In this document: piece after piece, positions 1 to 4,542 of the stretch
Layout: each line of letters opens with the position of its first letter
How positions within the stretch are numbered: position 1 is the first letter of the stretch
Source of the DNA: Bacilli bacterium
GTDB taxonomy: Bacteria; Bacillota_I; Bacilli_A; RFN20; UBA1709
Length of the DNA: 8,267 nucleotides
Assembly: GCA_028694305.1 (NCBI GenBank)
Contig: JAQUTO010000037.1
Coordinates: 1-8,267, forward strand
Direction of reading: 5' to 3'
Notes under the pieces: model-generated
What the model was told of the DNA's origin: nothing
The model's database searches: none
What the model saw: the letters and a program-made list of their open reading frames with translations, nothing else
Position numbers and translations under genes: made by a program

Positions 1-74
1 TGGAGCAGGTGACGAGAATCGGACTCGCATATCAACCTTGGCAAGGTCGTGTTCTACCACTGAACTACACCTGC
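1..74 (-). tRNA. tRNA-Gly, anticodon GCC
   Basis: On the minus strand the gene runs from 74 to 1. The 7-bp acceptor stem is GCAGGTG (68-74) with CACCTGC (5-11), followed by discriminator T and an encoded CCA (1-3). The anticodon stem CGACC/GGTTG encloses the loop TTGCCAA, giving anticodon GCC and therefore glycine (GGC/GGU codons). The D-arm GTTCAGTGGTAGAAC and the T-arm GAGTCCGATTCTC are both recognisable. The CCA end touches base 1, so whatever follows downstream lies outside the window. Confidence 0.97.
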
Positions 75-93
75 AGAAATGTAGGCAAATAGT

Positions 94-122
94 ATTATAA
101 CAAAAGCCCTCCTAATCTTCAA
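94..122 (-). promoter_or_regulatory. Promoter of tRNA-Gly
   Basis: On the minus strand, -35 TTGAAG (117-122) and -10 TATAAT (94-99) are separated by exactly 17 bp. The predicted start is near 87, leaving a 5' leader of about 12 nt before the mature tRNA at 74. The tRNA is therefore transcribed independently of the thioredoxin operon upstream. Confidence 0.85.
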
Positions 123-188
123 GATTATTTTCTTTTTTGTTTATCATCAATCGACAAGATTAGCTTCATATTTTGTGTATTTTTGGTA

Positions 189-219
189 CTTTTGGTGGTT
201 TAAACCTTTAGACCAAAAG
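189..219. repeat. Inverted repeat between trxA terminator and tRNA promoter
   Basis: CTTTTGGT (189-196) and ACCAAAAG (212-219) form an 8-bp inverted repeat. The space between them includes the perfect 10-bp palindrome GGTTTAAACC (197-206). It lies just beyond the trxA terminator and has no U-tract on either strand. It is not a convincing terminator itself, and its function is unknown. Confidence 0.35.
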
Positions 220-245
220 AAAAGAGACACTTTTGATGTCTCTTT
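211..245 (-). terminator. Rho-independent terminator after trxA
   Basis: A perfect 9-bp stem pairs AAAGAGACA (221-229) with TGTCTCTTT (237-245) around a 7-nt loop. On the minus strand it is followed by TCTTTT. The first stem bases overlap the trxA stop codon, so the hairpin starts immediately at the end of the coding region. It closes the CPBP protease / GDPD / thioredoxin cluster. Confidence 0.85.
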
Positions 246-558
246 ATTTTAAGTATTCTTTAATTAGTTTTTCGAAAGTTTCTTTGTCTTGTAAGCCAAT
301 CACACGCCCTAATTGTTGCTTTTCCTTGAAGAAAAGAATGGTTGGGATAGATTGAATACCGTATTGTTGTGCGACTTCACGTAAGTTATCAACATTGACT
401 TTTACGATATTGATCTTTCCTGCATATTCCTTGGACAATTCTTCAATAGTTGGTCCAAGCATTCTGCATGGTCCACACCAATCGGCATAGAAATCGACGA
501 TGGCTTTACCTTCAATTGCTTTTTCGAATTCGGCTTTTGTTTTTAAAATTGTTGCCAT
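244..558 (-). CDS. trxA: Thioredoxin
   Basis: A 104-residue cytoplasmic dithiol-disulfide oxidoreductase that reduces protein disulfides and is recharged by thioredoxin reductase, which is not in this window. The length is typical of single-domain thioredoxin. The redox motif WCGPC is at residues 27-31 within the family signature VDFYADWCGPCR, and the cis-proline is P72 in SIPT, followed by the strand ILFF. There is no signal peptide, so it is the cytosolic form. The reading frame extends to a GTG at 567, but that GTG lies inside the ribosome binding site GAGGTG. The ATG at 558, 6 nt after this site, is therefore the start. It is the last gene of the minus-strand cluster, 38 bp after the phosphodiesterase, and its stop codon overlaps a terminator. 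Its main role is general thiol homeostasis, and nothing seen links it functionally to the lipid genes upstream. Confidence 0.95.
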   Translation of the reverse strand: MATILKTKAEFEKAIEGKAIVDFYADWCGPCRMLGPTIEELSKEYAGKINIVKVNVDNLREVAQQYGIQSIPTILFFKEKQQLGRVIGLQDKETFEKLIKEYLK

Positions 559-564
559 ATTATT

Positions 565-570
565 CACCTC
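565..570 (-). promoter_or_regulatory. Ribosome binding site fixing the trxA start
   Basis: The minus-strand GAGGTG at 565-570 is followed by AATAAT and then ATG (556-558). The upstream in-frame GTG (565-567) is part of this site and cannot be the start codon it serves. This shortens the frame by three codons. Confidence 0.85.
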
Positions 571-577
571 AAGAACA

Positions 578-583
578 ATTATA
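578..583 (-). promoter_or_regulatory. Possible -10 element before trxA
   Basis: A perfect TATAAT on the minus strand lies in the short gap after the GDPD gene. No good -35 sits 16-18 bp upstream; the nearest match, TTGATA (605-610), is 21 bp away. It has no TG extension. The implied start would leave a leader of only about 13 nt. It could give extra trxA transcription, but it may simply be AT-rich chance sequence. Confidence 0.3.
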
Positions 584-596
584 TCTAACTGTTTAT

Positions 597-1358
597 TTAT
601 TTGCTATCAATATGCTTTCTAGTATAAAAGTATTTAGGTTCAAACTTTTCAAAAATTACATTATCAAAGTAAGTAAAAGCCTCTTTATAATCCGCTTCAC
701 TGCGAGCAGTATAACAAATAACTGCCCCACCTTTTTCTTTAAATTTTCTAAGTTTTTTAGGTTTATAGTGCATTTCACTATTAATAAAGTCGGGTTTCAT
801 CAAGAAATTAAAGTGGAGACCCGCTAATAAACGAGAAACTGGCTTTGGCATTGGATTATCGGCATAGTCATAAACTAAAATCCCTCTTAAAATAGCTGGA
901 TTTAGTTTTTTATAAGCCTTAACTAAGAAAGGATCAAAGGACTGAACGACAAATTCTCCGTGGTAGTCTTTTAATAGTTCATAAGAGATTCTTGGTAAGT
1001 CTGGATCCTTCTCTTTTTCATGTTTCATTTCAATGATAACTGGAACTTTAGCTCCGATTACTTTTAAGACTTCACTAAATAAAGGAATTTGATAATCAGT
1101 CTCCCCTAGTTTAAACTTACAAAGTTCGGCATAAGTATAATCTTTAATATTATTAGGTTGGTTACACATTCTTTTTAAAGTATTGTCATGAAAAACCACC
1201 ACTTGGTTATCTTTGGTTAATTGAATATCTAACTCAATCATATAATCATGCTCCACCGCTCGCTTAAAAGCTAATAAGGAGTTCTCCGGGATAGTGACAT
1301 TATCATAATAACCCCGATGAGCAATAGGGCGAGTCGTCATAAAAGGAATTGGTCTCAT
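597..1358 (-). CDS. Glycerophosphodiester phosphodiesterase family protein (GDPD)
   Basis: A 253-residue soluble protein of the GDPD TIM-barrel family. The family hydrolyses deacylated phospholipids (glycerophosphodiesters) to sn-glycerol 3-phosphate plus an alcohol, using two catalytic histidines and a divalent metal. Visible active-site elements are HRG at 14-16, PENS at 24-27, ELDIQLTKD at 42-50 with metal ligands E42 and D44, FHD at 56-58 with the second catalytic His57, and IIEMK with E110. A later SFDP motif is also typical. There is no signal peptide or membrane segment, so it probably acts in the cytoplasm, like UgpQ-type enzymes. The ATG at 1358 overlaps the upstream protease stop as ATGA and has a GAGG site 8 nt before it, which supports this start over the internal methionine at residue 7. 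Translational coupling to the upstream gene is likely. The exact substrate cannot be read from the sequence. Confidence 0.9.
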   Translation of the reverse strand: MRPIPFMTTRPIAHRGYYDNVTIPENSLLAFKRAVEHDYMIELDIQLTKDNQVVVFHDNTLKRMCNQPNNIKDYTYAELCKFKLGETDYQIPLFSEVLKVIGAKVPVIIEMKHEKEKDPDLPRISYELLKDYHGEFVVQSFDPFLVKAYKKLNPAILRGILVYDYADNPMPKPVSRLLAGLHFNFLMKPDFINSEMHYKPKKLRKFKEKGGAVICYTARSEADYKEAFTYFDNVIFEKFEPKYFYTRKHIDSK

Positions 1359-2221
1359 TTAAATAACCTCACAATCATTTGACTAACTTCAGAAGTAATG
1401 TTGCTATTGGCAGTAGCAAAACTTAAGAAGACGATAATCGTATTATAAGTCATATGCGCCACGATTGGTGTTGCAATATGCTTAGTTTTAGCATAAGAAA
1501 TCCCTAAAGGTAAAGCCGGAATTAAATAGGCCGGTAAGGTTTTAATATCAGTAGCAAGTGTGCCTGCCGCAATGGATGAAGATAAGTGAATTGCTGCAAA
1601 CAAAGTGGTAGAGATGAGCAAAGCTACAATTATATTAATAATATATTGTTTTCTAGTGAAAAGTTGGCCTTCTTCTAAATGCCAAACCTTACGATTTCTT
1701 TCTAAAGGACGATAAATATAATAACGGAAGATCATTTCTTCCACCATTGGAGCCACTAAACAAACAAGTAAGCAATAAACAATTGGAGCTTCGGTGGCCA
1801 AAACATCCAAAGATGCTTCATTAGCATTGGTGATATTCTCGCCAAATATTGCTACTAAAGCAATAGACGTTAGAATTGATAAACCATACATGATTGCTCC
1901 CGTAACTAAACCGGAAAGAATATTGGGTTGAGTAACGCCTTTTTTAATGGCTTTATTAGTTCTTTTAGAAACTAACCCAAACATTAATCCTAAAACGATA
2001 ACTCCTCCGATTAATTGAGAGATAGCACTAACAACATCATCAGGAAGCGTCACATTCCAGACACTACAAAGACGTTCAATGAGAAAGATAAATGGTAACG
2101 GAATAATGGTCATATAACCAAAGCCAAAAATAAGACCAAGTAAGATTTCTCGTCCAATTGGTGTCTCATCTTTTACTAATAATGGTTCTTCAGGTTTAAT
2201 CTCTTTTGGATAAGCCCACAT
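1355..2221 (-). CDS. CPBP (CAAX/Abi) family intramembrane glutamic endopeptidase
   Basis: A 288-residue polytopic membrane protein of the CPBP family (Abi, Pfam PF02517), related to eukaryotic Rce1. The three conserved active-site motifs are present: EEMIFR with E161-E162 and R166, FAAIH ending in H212, and HMTYN with H256 and N260. Hydrophobic segments lie at about 26-50, 65-85, 101-127, 145-160, 194-212, 230-243 and 250-270. Bacterial members include bacteriocin-immunity and protein-processing roles, but no substrate can be named here. The frame extends to an ATG at 2248, but that codon overlaps the -10 element TATAAT and would precede the predicted transcript start at about 2240. The ATG at 2221 has AGGTGG four bases upstream and is chosen. 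It is the first gene of a cluster with the phosphodiesterase (ATGA overlap) and thioredoxin, and is divergent from the lit-like gene. Confidence 0.9.
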   Translation of the reverse strand: MWAYPKEIKPEEPLLVKDETPIGREILLGLIFGFGYMTIIPLPFIFLIERLCSVWNVTLPDDVVSAISQLIGGVIVLGLMFGLVSKRTNKAIKKGVTQPNILSGLVTGAIMYGLSILTSIALVAIFGENITNANEASLDVLATEAPIVYCLLVCLVAPMVEEMIFRYYIYRPLERNRKVWHLEEGQLFTRKQYIINIIVALLISTTLFAAIHLSSSIAAGTLATDIKTLPAYLIPALPLGISYAKTKHIATPIVAHMTYNTIIVFLSFATANSNITSEVSQMIVRLFK

Positions 2222-2225
2222 ATAG

Positions 2226-2231
2226 CCACCT
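2226..2231 (-). promoter_or_regulatory. Ribosome binding site fixing the CPBP protease start
   Basis: The minus-strand AGGTGG, followed by CTAT and ATG (2219-2221), is the only ribosome-binding-like sequence near the 5' end of the frame. The alternative ATG at 2248 has none and lies upstream of the predicted transcript start. Confidence 0.7.
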
Positions 2232-2246
2232 ACTTTCACTTTTTCC

Positions 2247-2255
2247 ATTATACCA
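2247..2255 (-). promoter_or_regulatory. Extended -10 promoter of the CPBP protease / GDPD / trxA cluster
   Basis: The minus strand reads TGG-TATAAT: a perfect -10 (2247-2252) with the upstream TG of an extended -10 (2253-2255). No good -35 is visible at 16-18 bp, as expected for extended -10 promoters. The predicted start is near 2240, giving a leader of about 19 nt that contains the ribosome binding site at 2226-2231. Confidence 0.7.
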
Positions 2256-2258
2256 ACT

Positions 2259-2268
2259 ATCGCGCGAT
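2259..2268. promoter_or_regulatory. GC-rich palindrome between two divergent promoters, candidate operator
   Basis: ATCGCGCGAT is a perfect 10-bp palindrome. Two further outer base pairs match (AC at 2256-2257 with GT at 2270-2271) beyond one mismatch. It is notable in this AT-rich sequence. Its centre is 14 bp from the middle of the leftward -10 and 13 bp from the middle of the rightward -10. A dimeric repressor or activator binding here could control both promoters. The binding protein is unknown and is not encoded in the window. Confidence 0.45.
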
Positions 2269-2270
2269 TG

Positions 2271-2279
2271 TGCTATGAT
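2271..2279 (+). promoter_or_regulatory. Extended -10 promoter of the lit-like gene
   Basis: TGC-TATGAT (2271-2279) is an extended -10 element with no clear -35. Initiation 7 bp downstream of the hexamer falls on 2286, the A of the start codon, which predicts a leaderless mRNA. The element mirrors the leftward extended -10 across the palindrome. Confidence 0.6.
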
Positions 2280-2285
2280 AATAAC

Positions 2286-3008
2286 ATGAAAAAAAATAAA
2301 GCAAAAACAAATATTTGTCAAATTATTCTCGCAATAATTATGGCTTTGTGTACTTTTATTCTCTCGCTTTATGTTACCTTTATGCCCAATGCCCTTAATC
2401 GGCAAATTTATATCAACCATTTTACTGGATCAGAGTCAGCCATTGATTCTAACTTGTCACAAGAAACATTAAACATGTTAATTGACCGAATTCTAACTTA
2501 TTCTTATGGTTCAAGTAATGATTTACAAATCAGCATAACTACTTTAGACGGCACCACTAAAGATGCCTTTATCAGTGATGAAATCATGCATTATTATGAT
2601 GTTCAAGCTCTCTTTATAAAAGGACGCTTATTAGTTGCAATATGTGCAGTTATATTCTTAGGATGTCTTGCTTATTTCATTATCAAACGTGATGCGATAA
2701 AACGTAGTAGTATCTTAGCCGGATTATTAACCATTGTTGGTTTAACTGTGGCTTCAGCTGTTTTATTAATTGTCGCAGCCTCCGATTTTGATAATGCCTT
2801 TATCACTTTCCATCATATCTTCTTCCATAATGATTATTGGTTATTACCTTGGGATAGTGTCTCGATAATTACTATGCCTGAGTCTGCCTTTTATGAAGTT
2901 GCAATTCGAACTCTGATTGAGTTTGTGATTGTGCTCGCAGTCGAATGCACATTATTAATTGTCTTTTATAAAAAGAAGAGTCATAAAAAAAGGCAGCAAC
3001 TAAGCTAG
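2286..3008 (+). CDS. lit: DUF1461/TIGR01906 membrane protein, probable lipoprotein intramolecular transacylase Lit
   Basis: A 240-residue integral membrane protein. Membrane segments are seen at about 10-32, 109-133, 141-165 and 211-232, with an extracytoplasmic region from about 33 to 108 and a Lys-rich C-terminus. Family signatures are E99-x-x-H102 followed by DV (105-106), and the block FHHIFFHNDYWLLP at 175-188, both typical of DUF1461. Characterised members (Lit of Enterococcus and Bacillus cereus) move an acyl chain from the lipoprotein diacylglyceryl group to the N-terminal cysteine, making lyso-form lipoproteins, and use two membrane-face histidines. From memory, H102 and H176 occupy matching positions. 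The frame can be extended to a TTG at 2268, but this lies in the promoter. ATG 2286 is chosen although no ribosome binding site precedes it. It is a single-gene unit, divergent from the CPBP protease and convergent with MATE. The family call is firm; the enzymatic call is by homology. Confidence 0.8.
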   Translation: MKKNKAKTNICQIILAIIMALCTFILSLYVTFMPNALNRQIYINHFTGSESAIDSNLSQETLNMLIDRILTYSYGSSNDLQISITTLDGTTKDAFISDEIMHYYDVQALFIKGRLLVAICAVIFLGCLAYFIIKRDAIKRSSILAGLLTIVGLTVASAVLLIVAASDFDNAFITFHHIFFHNDYWLLPWDSVSIITMPESAFYEVAIRTLIEFVIVLAVECTLLIVFYKKKSHKKRQQLS

Positions 3009-3020
3009 TTGCTCCTTTTT
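2984..3020. terminator. Bidirectional terminator between lit and MATE gene
   Basis: AGCAACTA (2995-3002) pairs with TAGTTGCT (3006-3013) around a 3-nt loop. It extends through GG/CC after a one-base bulge and is flanked by seven A on the left (2985-2991) and five T on the right (3016-3020). It therefore has a U-tract in both directions. The stop codons of both genes (TAG at 3006-3008 on plus, TAG at 3000-3002 on minus) lie in the stem-loop. Confidence 0.88.
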
Positions 3021-4403
3021 ATCTATCGAGAGTTCTTTGTAAGTCATAATCACAATATAGGTAGTCAAGATGAAGGTTAAAATATCCGAAACTGGGAAGG
3101 AATAAAGTAAGCCATCAAGCCCAAAGAAGAGAGGAAGAACAAGGGGAAGAGTTACTCCAAAAATAACTTCCCGAGTTAATGACAATAAGGTTGATTCTTT
3201 GGCTTTACCTAAAGCTTGTAAATAAATGAAAGTCCCTTTATTTACTGTAGCGAGAACTAACATACATAGATATGTTCTAAAACTCTTAATTGCAAATTCA
3301 GTATAATAGATACTTTCATTACTTGCTCCAAATAAAGAGATAAGTTGACCTGGGAATACTTCGACAATAATTAATGCAACTAATCCAACTAAAGCTTCAG
3401 TAACTAATAAGTAAGTCAATAGTTGCTTAACTCTTGAATAAGCCTTAGCACCAATATTATAACCAGCGATTGGAATACACCCTGCTGCAATCCCAATTGA
3501 AATTGAAATCGCAATTTGGAAAAACTTCATTACAATTCCTAAGACTGCCAAAGGTATTTGGGAATATTCAGGTTGAGAAAAGATTGGATCTTGCAAACTA
3601 TATTTGGTACAAACATTTTGCACTACTGCCATCGCAATAACTAAAGATATTTGAGCACTGAAACTAGTTAATCCTAATTTCAAAAACTGTTTAATAACAT
3701 TACTATTTAGTTTGAAACTATTTTTGTTTAACTTTATATTTTTCAACTTAAAAAGATAGATAAAAGAAACTAAAGCAGTTAGAAATTGCCCGATGATAGT
3801 AGCAATTGCAGCGCCTTCCATTCCCCACTTAAAAACGTTAATAAAGATGGGGTCTAAAATGAGGTTAGTAATCGCTCCTAATAACATCGCAAACATCGCA
3901 AATCTAGGATTACCATCAGACCTAATAATTGGGTTTAAAGCTTGGCCAAACATATAGCAAGGAATACCAAGCGCAATCCAAAATAAATACTGTTTTGCAA
4001 AGTTAAAAGTCTCAAGATTAACTTGCCCACCAAATAGAATTATTAACTTCTCTTCAAAGACTAAATAAATAGCCATTAAAACTAGACTTGCAATGACACA
4101 TAAGACAATGGAATTACCAATGCTAACATTAGCTTCTTCCTTCTCTTTTTTACCAAGTGAAATACTGACATATGCACAACACCCATCCCCAATTAAAACT
4201 GCAAGAGCTAAAGCCACAATTGTGAGTGGAAAAACAATAGTATTTGCGGCATTACCATTCGAACCTAGATAAGCCGCATTAGCAATAAATAACTGATCAA
4301 CAATGTTATAAACTGCCGCAACTACCAATGAAATTAGACATGGTATAGCATACTTACGCATCAATTTTGGAATCTTCTCTTCTAATAAATAATTTGTCTC
4401 CAT
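3000..4403 (-). CDS. MATE family multidrug/cation efflux transporter
   Basis: A 467-residue polytopic inner membrane transporter with about 12 hydrophobic segments in two homologous halves. The length is typical of MATE proteins. The N-terminal half opens with the IPCLISLVVAAVYNIVDQLFIA segment (20-41), whose D36 is the conserved acidic residue of helix 1, and continues to GDGCCAYVSISLGKK (72-86). The second half carries the parallel GIAAGCIPIAGYNIGAK segment at about 304-320. It most resembles the MepA-like branch of Bacillota, which exports cationic drugs using Na+ or H+ gradients; the real substrate is unknown. The frame extends to a TTG at 4472, but that lies in the leader hairpin. ATG 4403 with GGGAGG five bases upstream is the start. 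It has its own strong promoter and an attenuator-like leader with a peptide ORF, suggesting inducible expression. Its stop overlaps the convergent lit-like gene by 9 bp. Confidence 0.93.
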   Translation of the reverse strand: METNYLLEEKIPKLMRKYAIPCLISLVVAAVYNIVDQLFIANAAYLGSNGNAANTIVFPLTIVALALAVLIGDGCCAYVSISLGKKEKEEANVSIGNSIVLCVIASLVLMAIYLVFEEKLIILFGGQVNLETFNFAKQYLFWIALGIPCYMFGQALNPIIRSDGNPRFAMFAMLLGAITNLILDPIFINVFKWGMEGAAIATIIGQFLTALVSFIYLFKLKNIKLNKNSFKLNSNVIKQFLKLGLTSFSAQISLVIAMAVVQNVCTKYSLQDPIFSQPEYSQIPLAVLGIVMKFFQIAISISIGIAAGCIPIAGYNIGAKAYSRVKQLLTYLLVTEALVGLVALIIVEVFPGQLISLFGASNESIYYTEFAIKSFRTYLCMLVLATVNKGTFIYLQALGKAKESTLLSLTREVIFGVTLPLVLPLFFGLDGLLYSFPVSDILTFILTTYIVIMTYKELSIDKKEQLA

Positions 4404-4435
4404 ATTTGCCTCCCAAATTATTGGTCTTGGCAAAT
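4404..4435 (-). promoter_or_regulatory. Hairpin masking the MATE ribosome binding site
   Basis: On the minus strand ATTTGCC (4429-4435) pairs perfectly with GGCAAAT (4404-4410). An inner CCAA (4421-4424) pairs with TTGG (4413-4416) around TAAT. The ribosome binding site GGGAGG (4409-4414) is held by both stems, directly beside ATG 4403. The leader-peptide stop codon is the top of the loop, so a ribosome finishing the leader would open the structure. Confidence 0.6.
4409..4414 (-). promoter_or_regulatory. Ribosome binding site fixing the MATE start
   Basis: The minus-strand GGGAGG lies 5 nt before ATG 4401-4403. It places the transporter start 23 codons inside the longest open frame, consistent with where MATE homology begins. 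Confidence 0.85.
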
Positions 4436-4477
4436 AAAAACATGCCTTGGCCGAAGGTATCGTATCTGCCAAAGCAT
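4418..4477 (-). CDS. 19-residue leader peptide upstream of the MATE gene
   Basis: A short ORF encoding MLWQIRYLRPRHVFICQDQ begins with ATG at 4477, is preceded by AAGGA (4486-4490) with 8-nt spacing, and ends with TAA at 4418-4420, 14 nt before the transporter ATG. Its start codon lies about 23 nt after the predicted transcript start. Codons 1-4 form the 5' arm and codons 9-12 the 3' arm of the leader terminator, so ribosome position directly decides whether the terminator can fold. The peptide has no family resemblance that I recognise. It contains R9-P10-R11, matching the +X+ pattern at which macrolide-bound ribosomes are known to stall, encoded by CGG and AGG. The regulatory function is inference from architecture; the ORF could in principle be a by-product of the hairpin sequence. 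Confidence 0.55.
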   Translation of the reverse strand: MLWQIRYLRPRHVFICQDQ

Positions 4478-4478
4478 G
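4432..4478 (-). terminator. Attenuator terminator in the MATE leader
   Basis: On the minus strand CATGCTTTGGC (4468-4478) pairs with GCCAAGGCATG (4441-4451), 11 bp with one G-U, around a 16-nt loop. TTTTTATTT follows directly. It lies downstream of the MATE promoter and upstream of its start, so it would end most MATE transcripts early. It also stops read-through from glgA, which has no terminator of its own. An alternative pairing of 4467-4473 with 4426-4432 competes with it. Confidence 0.85.
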
Positions 4479-4506
4479 TATCGTTTCCTTTTTAATTTAC
4501 TCTAGG

Positions 4507-4535
4507 ATTCTAGCATTGTAAAAGCGAAAAGTCAA
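4507..4535 (-). promoter_or_regulatory. Promoter of the MATE gene
   Basis: On the minus strand, -35 TTGACT (4530-4535) and -10 TAGAAT (4507-4512) are separated by 17 bp, with the extended TGC directly before the -10. It begins 7 bp beyond the glgA stop codon. The predicted start is near 4500, giving a leader of roughly 97 nt. Confidence 0.85.
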
Positions 4536-4542
4536 ACGTTTT

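Noticed and set aside
113..138. TAATC-TTCAA-GATTA hairpin followed by T-rich sequence on the plus strand as a terminator
   Set aside because: No plus-strand gene precedes it; the same bases hold the -35 of the tRNA promoter on the minus strand, and the stem is weak.
450..827. 125-codon plus-strand open frame opposite trxA and the GDPD gene
   Set aside because: It lies antisense to two well-supported genes, shows no recognisable domain and has no ribosome binding site.
2222..2248. Nine extra N-terminal codons for the CPBP protease from ATG 2248
   Set aside because: The ATG overlaps the -10 element and lies upstream of the predicted transcript start; a better start with a ribosome binding site follows at 2221.
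2196..2420. 74-codon minus-strand frame spanning the divergent promoter region
   Set aside because: It overlaps the lit-like gene antisense and the protease start out of frame, and its composition looks non-coding.
4404..4472. N-terminal extension of the MATE protein from TTG 4472
   Set aside because: It would run through the terminator hairpin and has no ribosome binding site; ATG 4403 has GGGAGG and matches where the family begins.
4418..4500. MATE leader as a known riboswitch (guanidine, purine, preQ1, TPP, glycine, fluoride, SAM)
   Set aside because: I could not match conserved core motifs of any of these classes. ACGA occurs twice but not as tetraloops of stable stems as in guanidine-II. 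The peptide ORF explains the layout better, but a covariance-model search was not possible.
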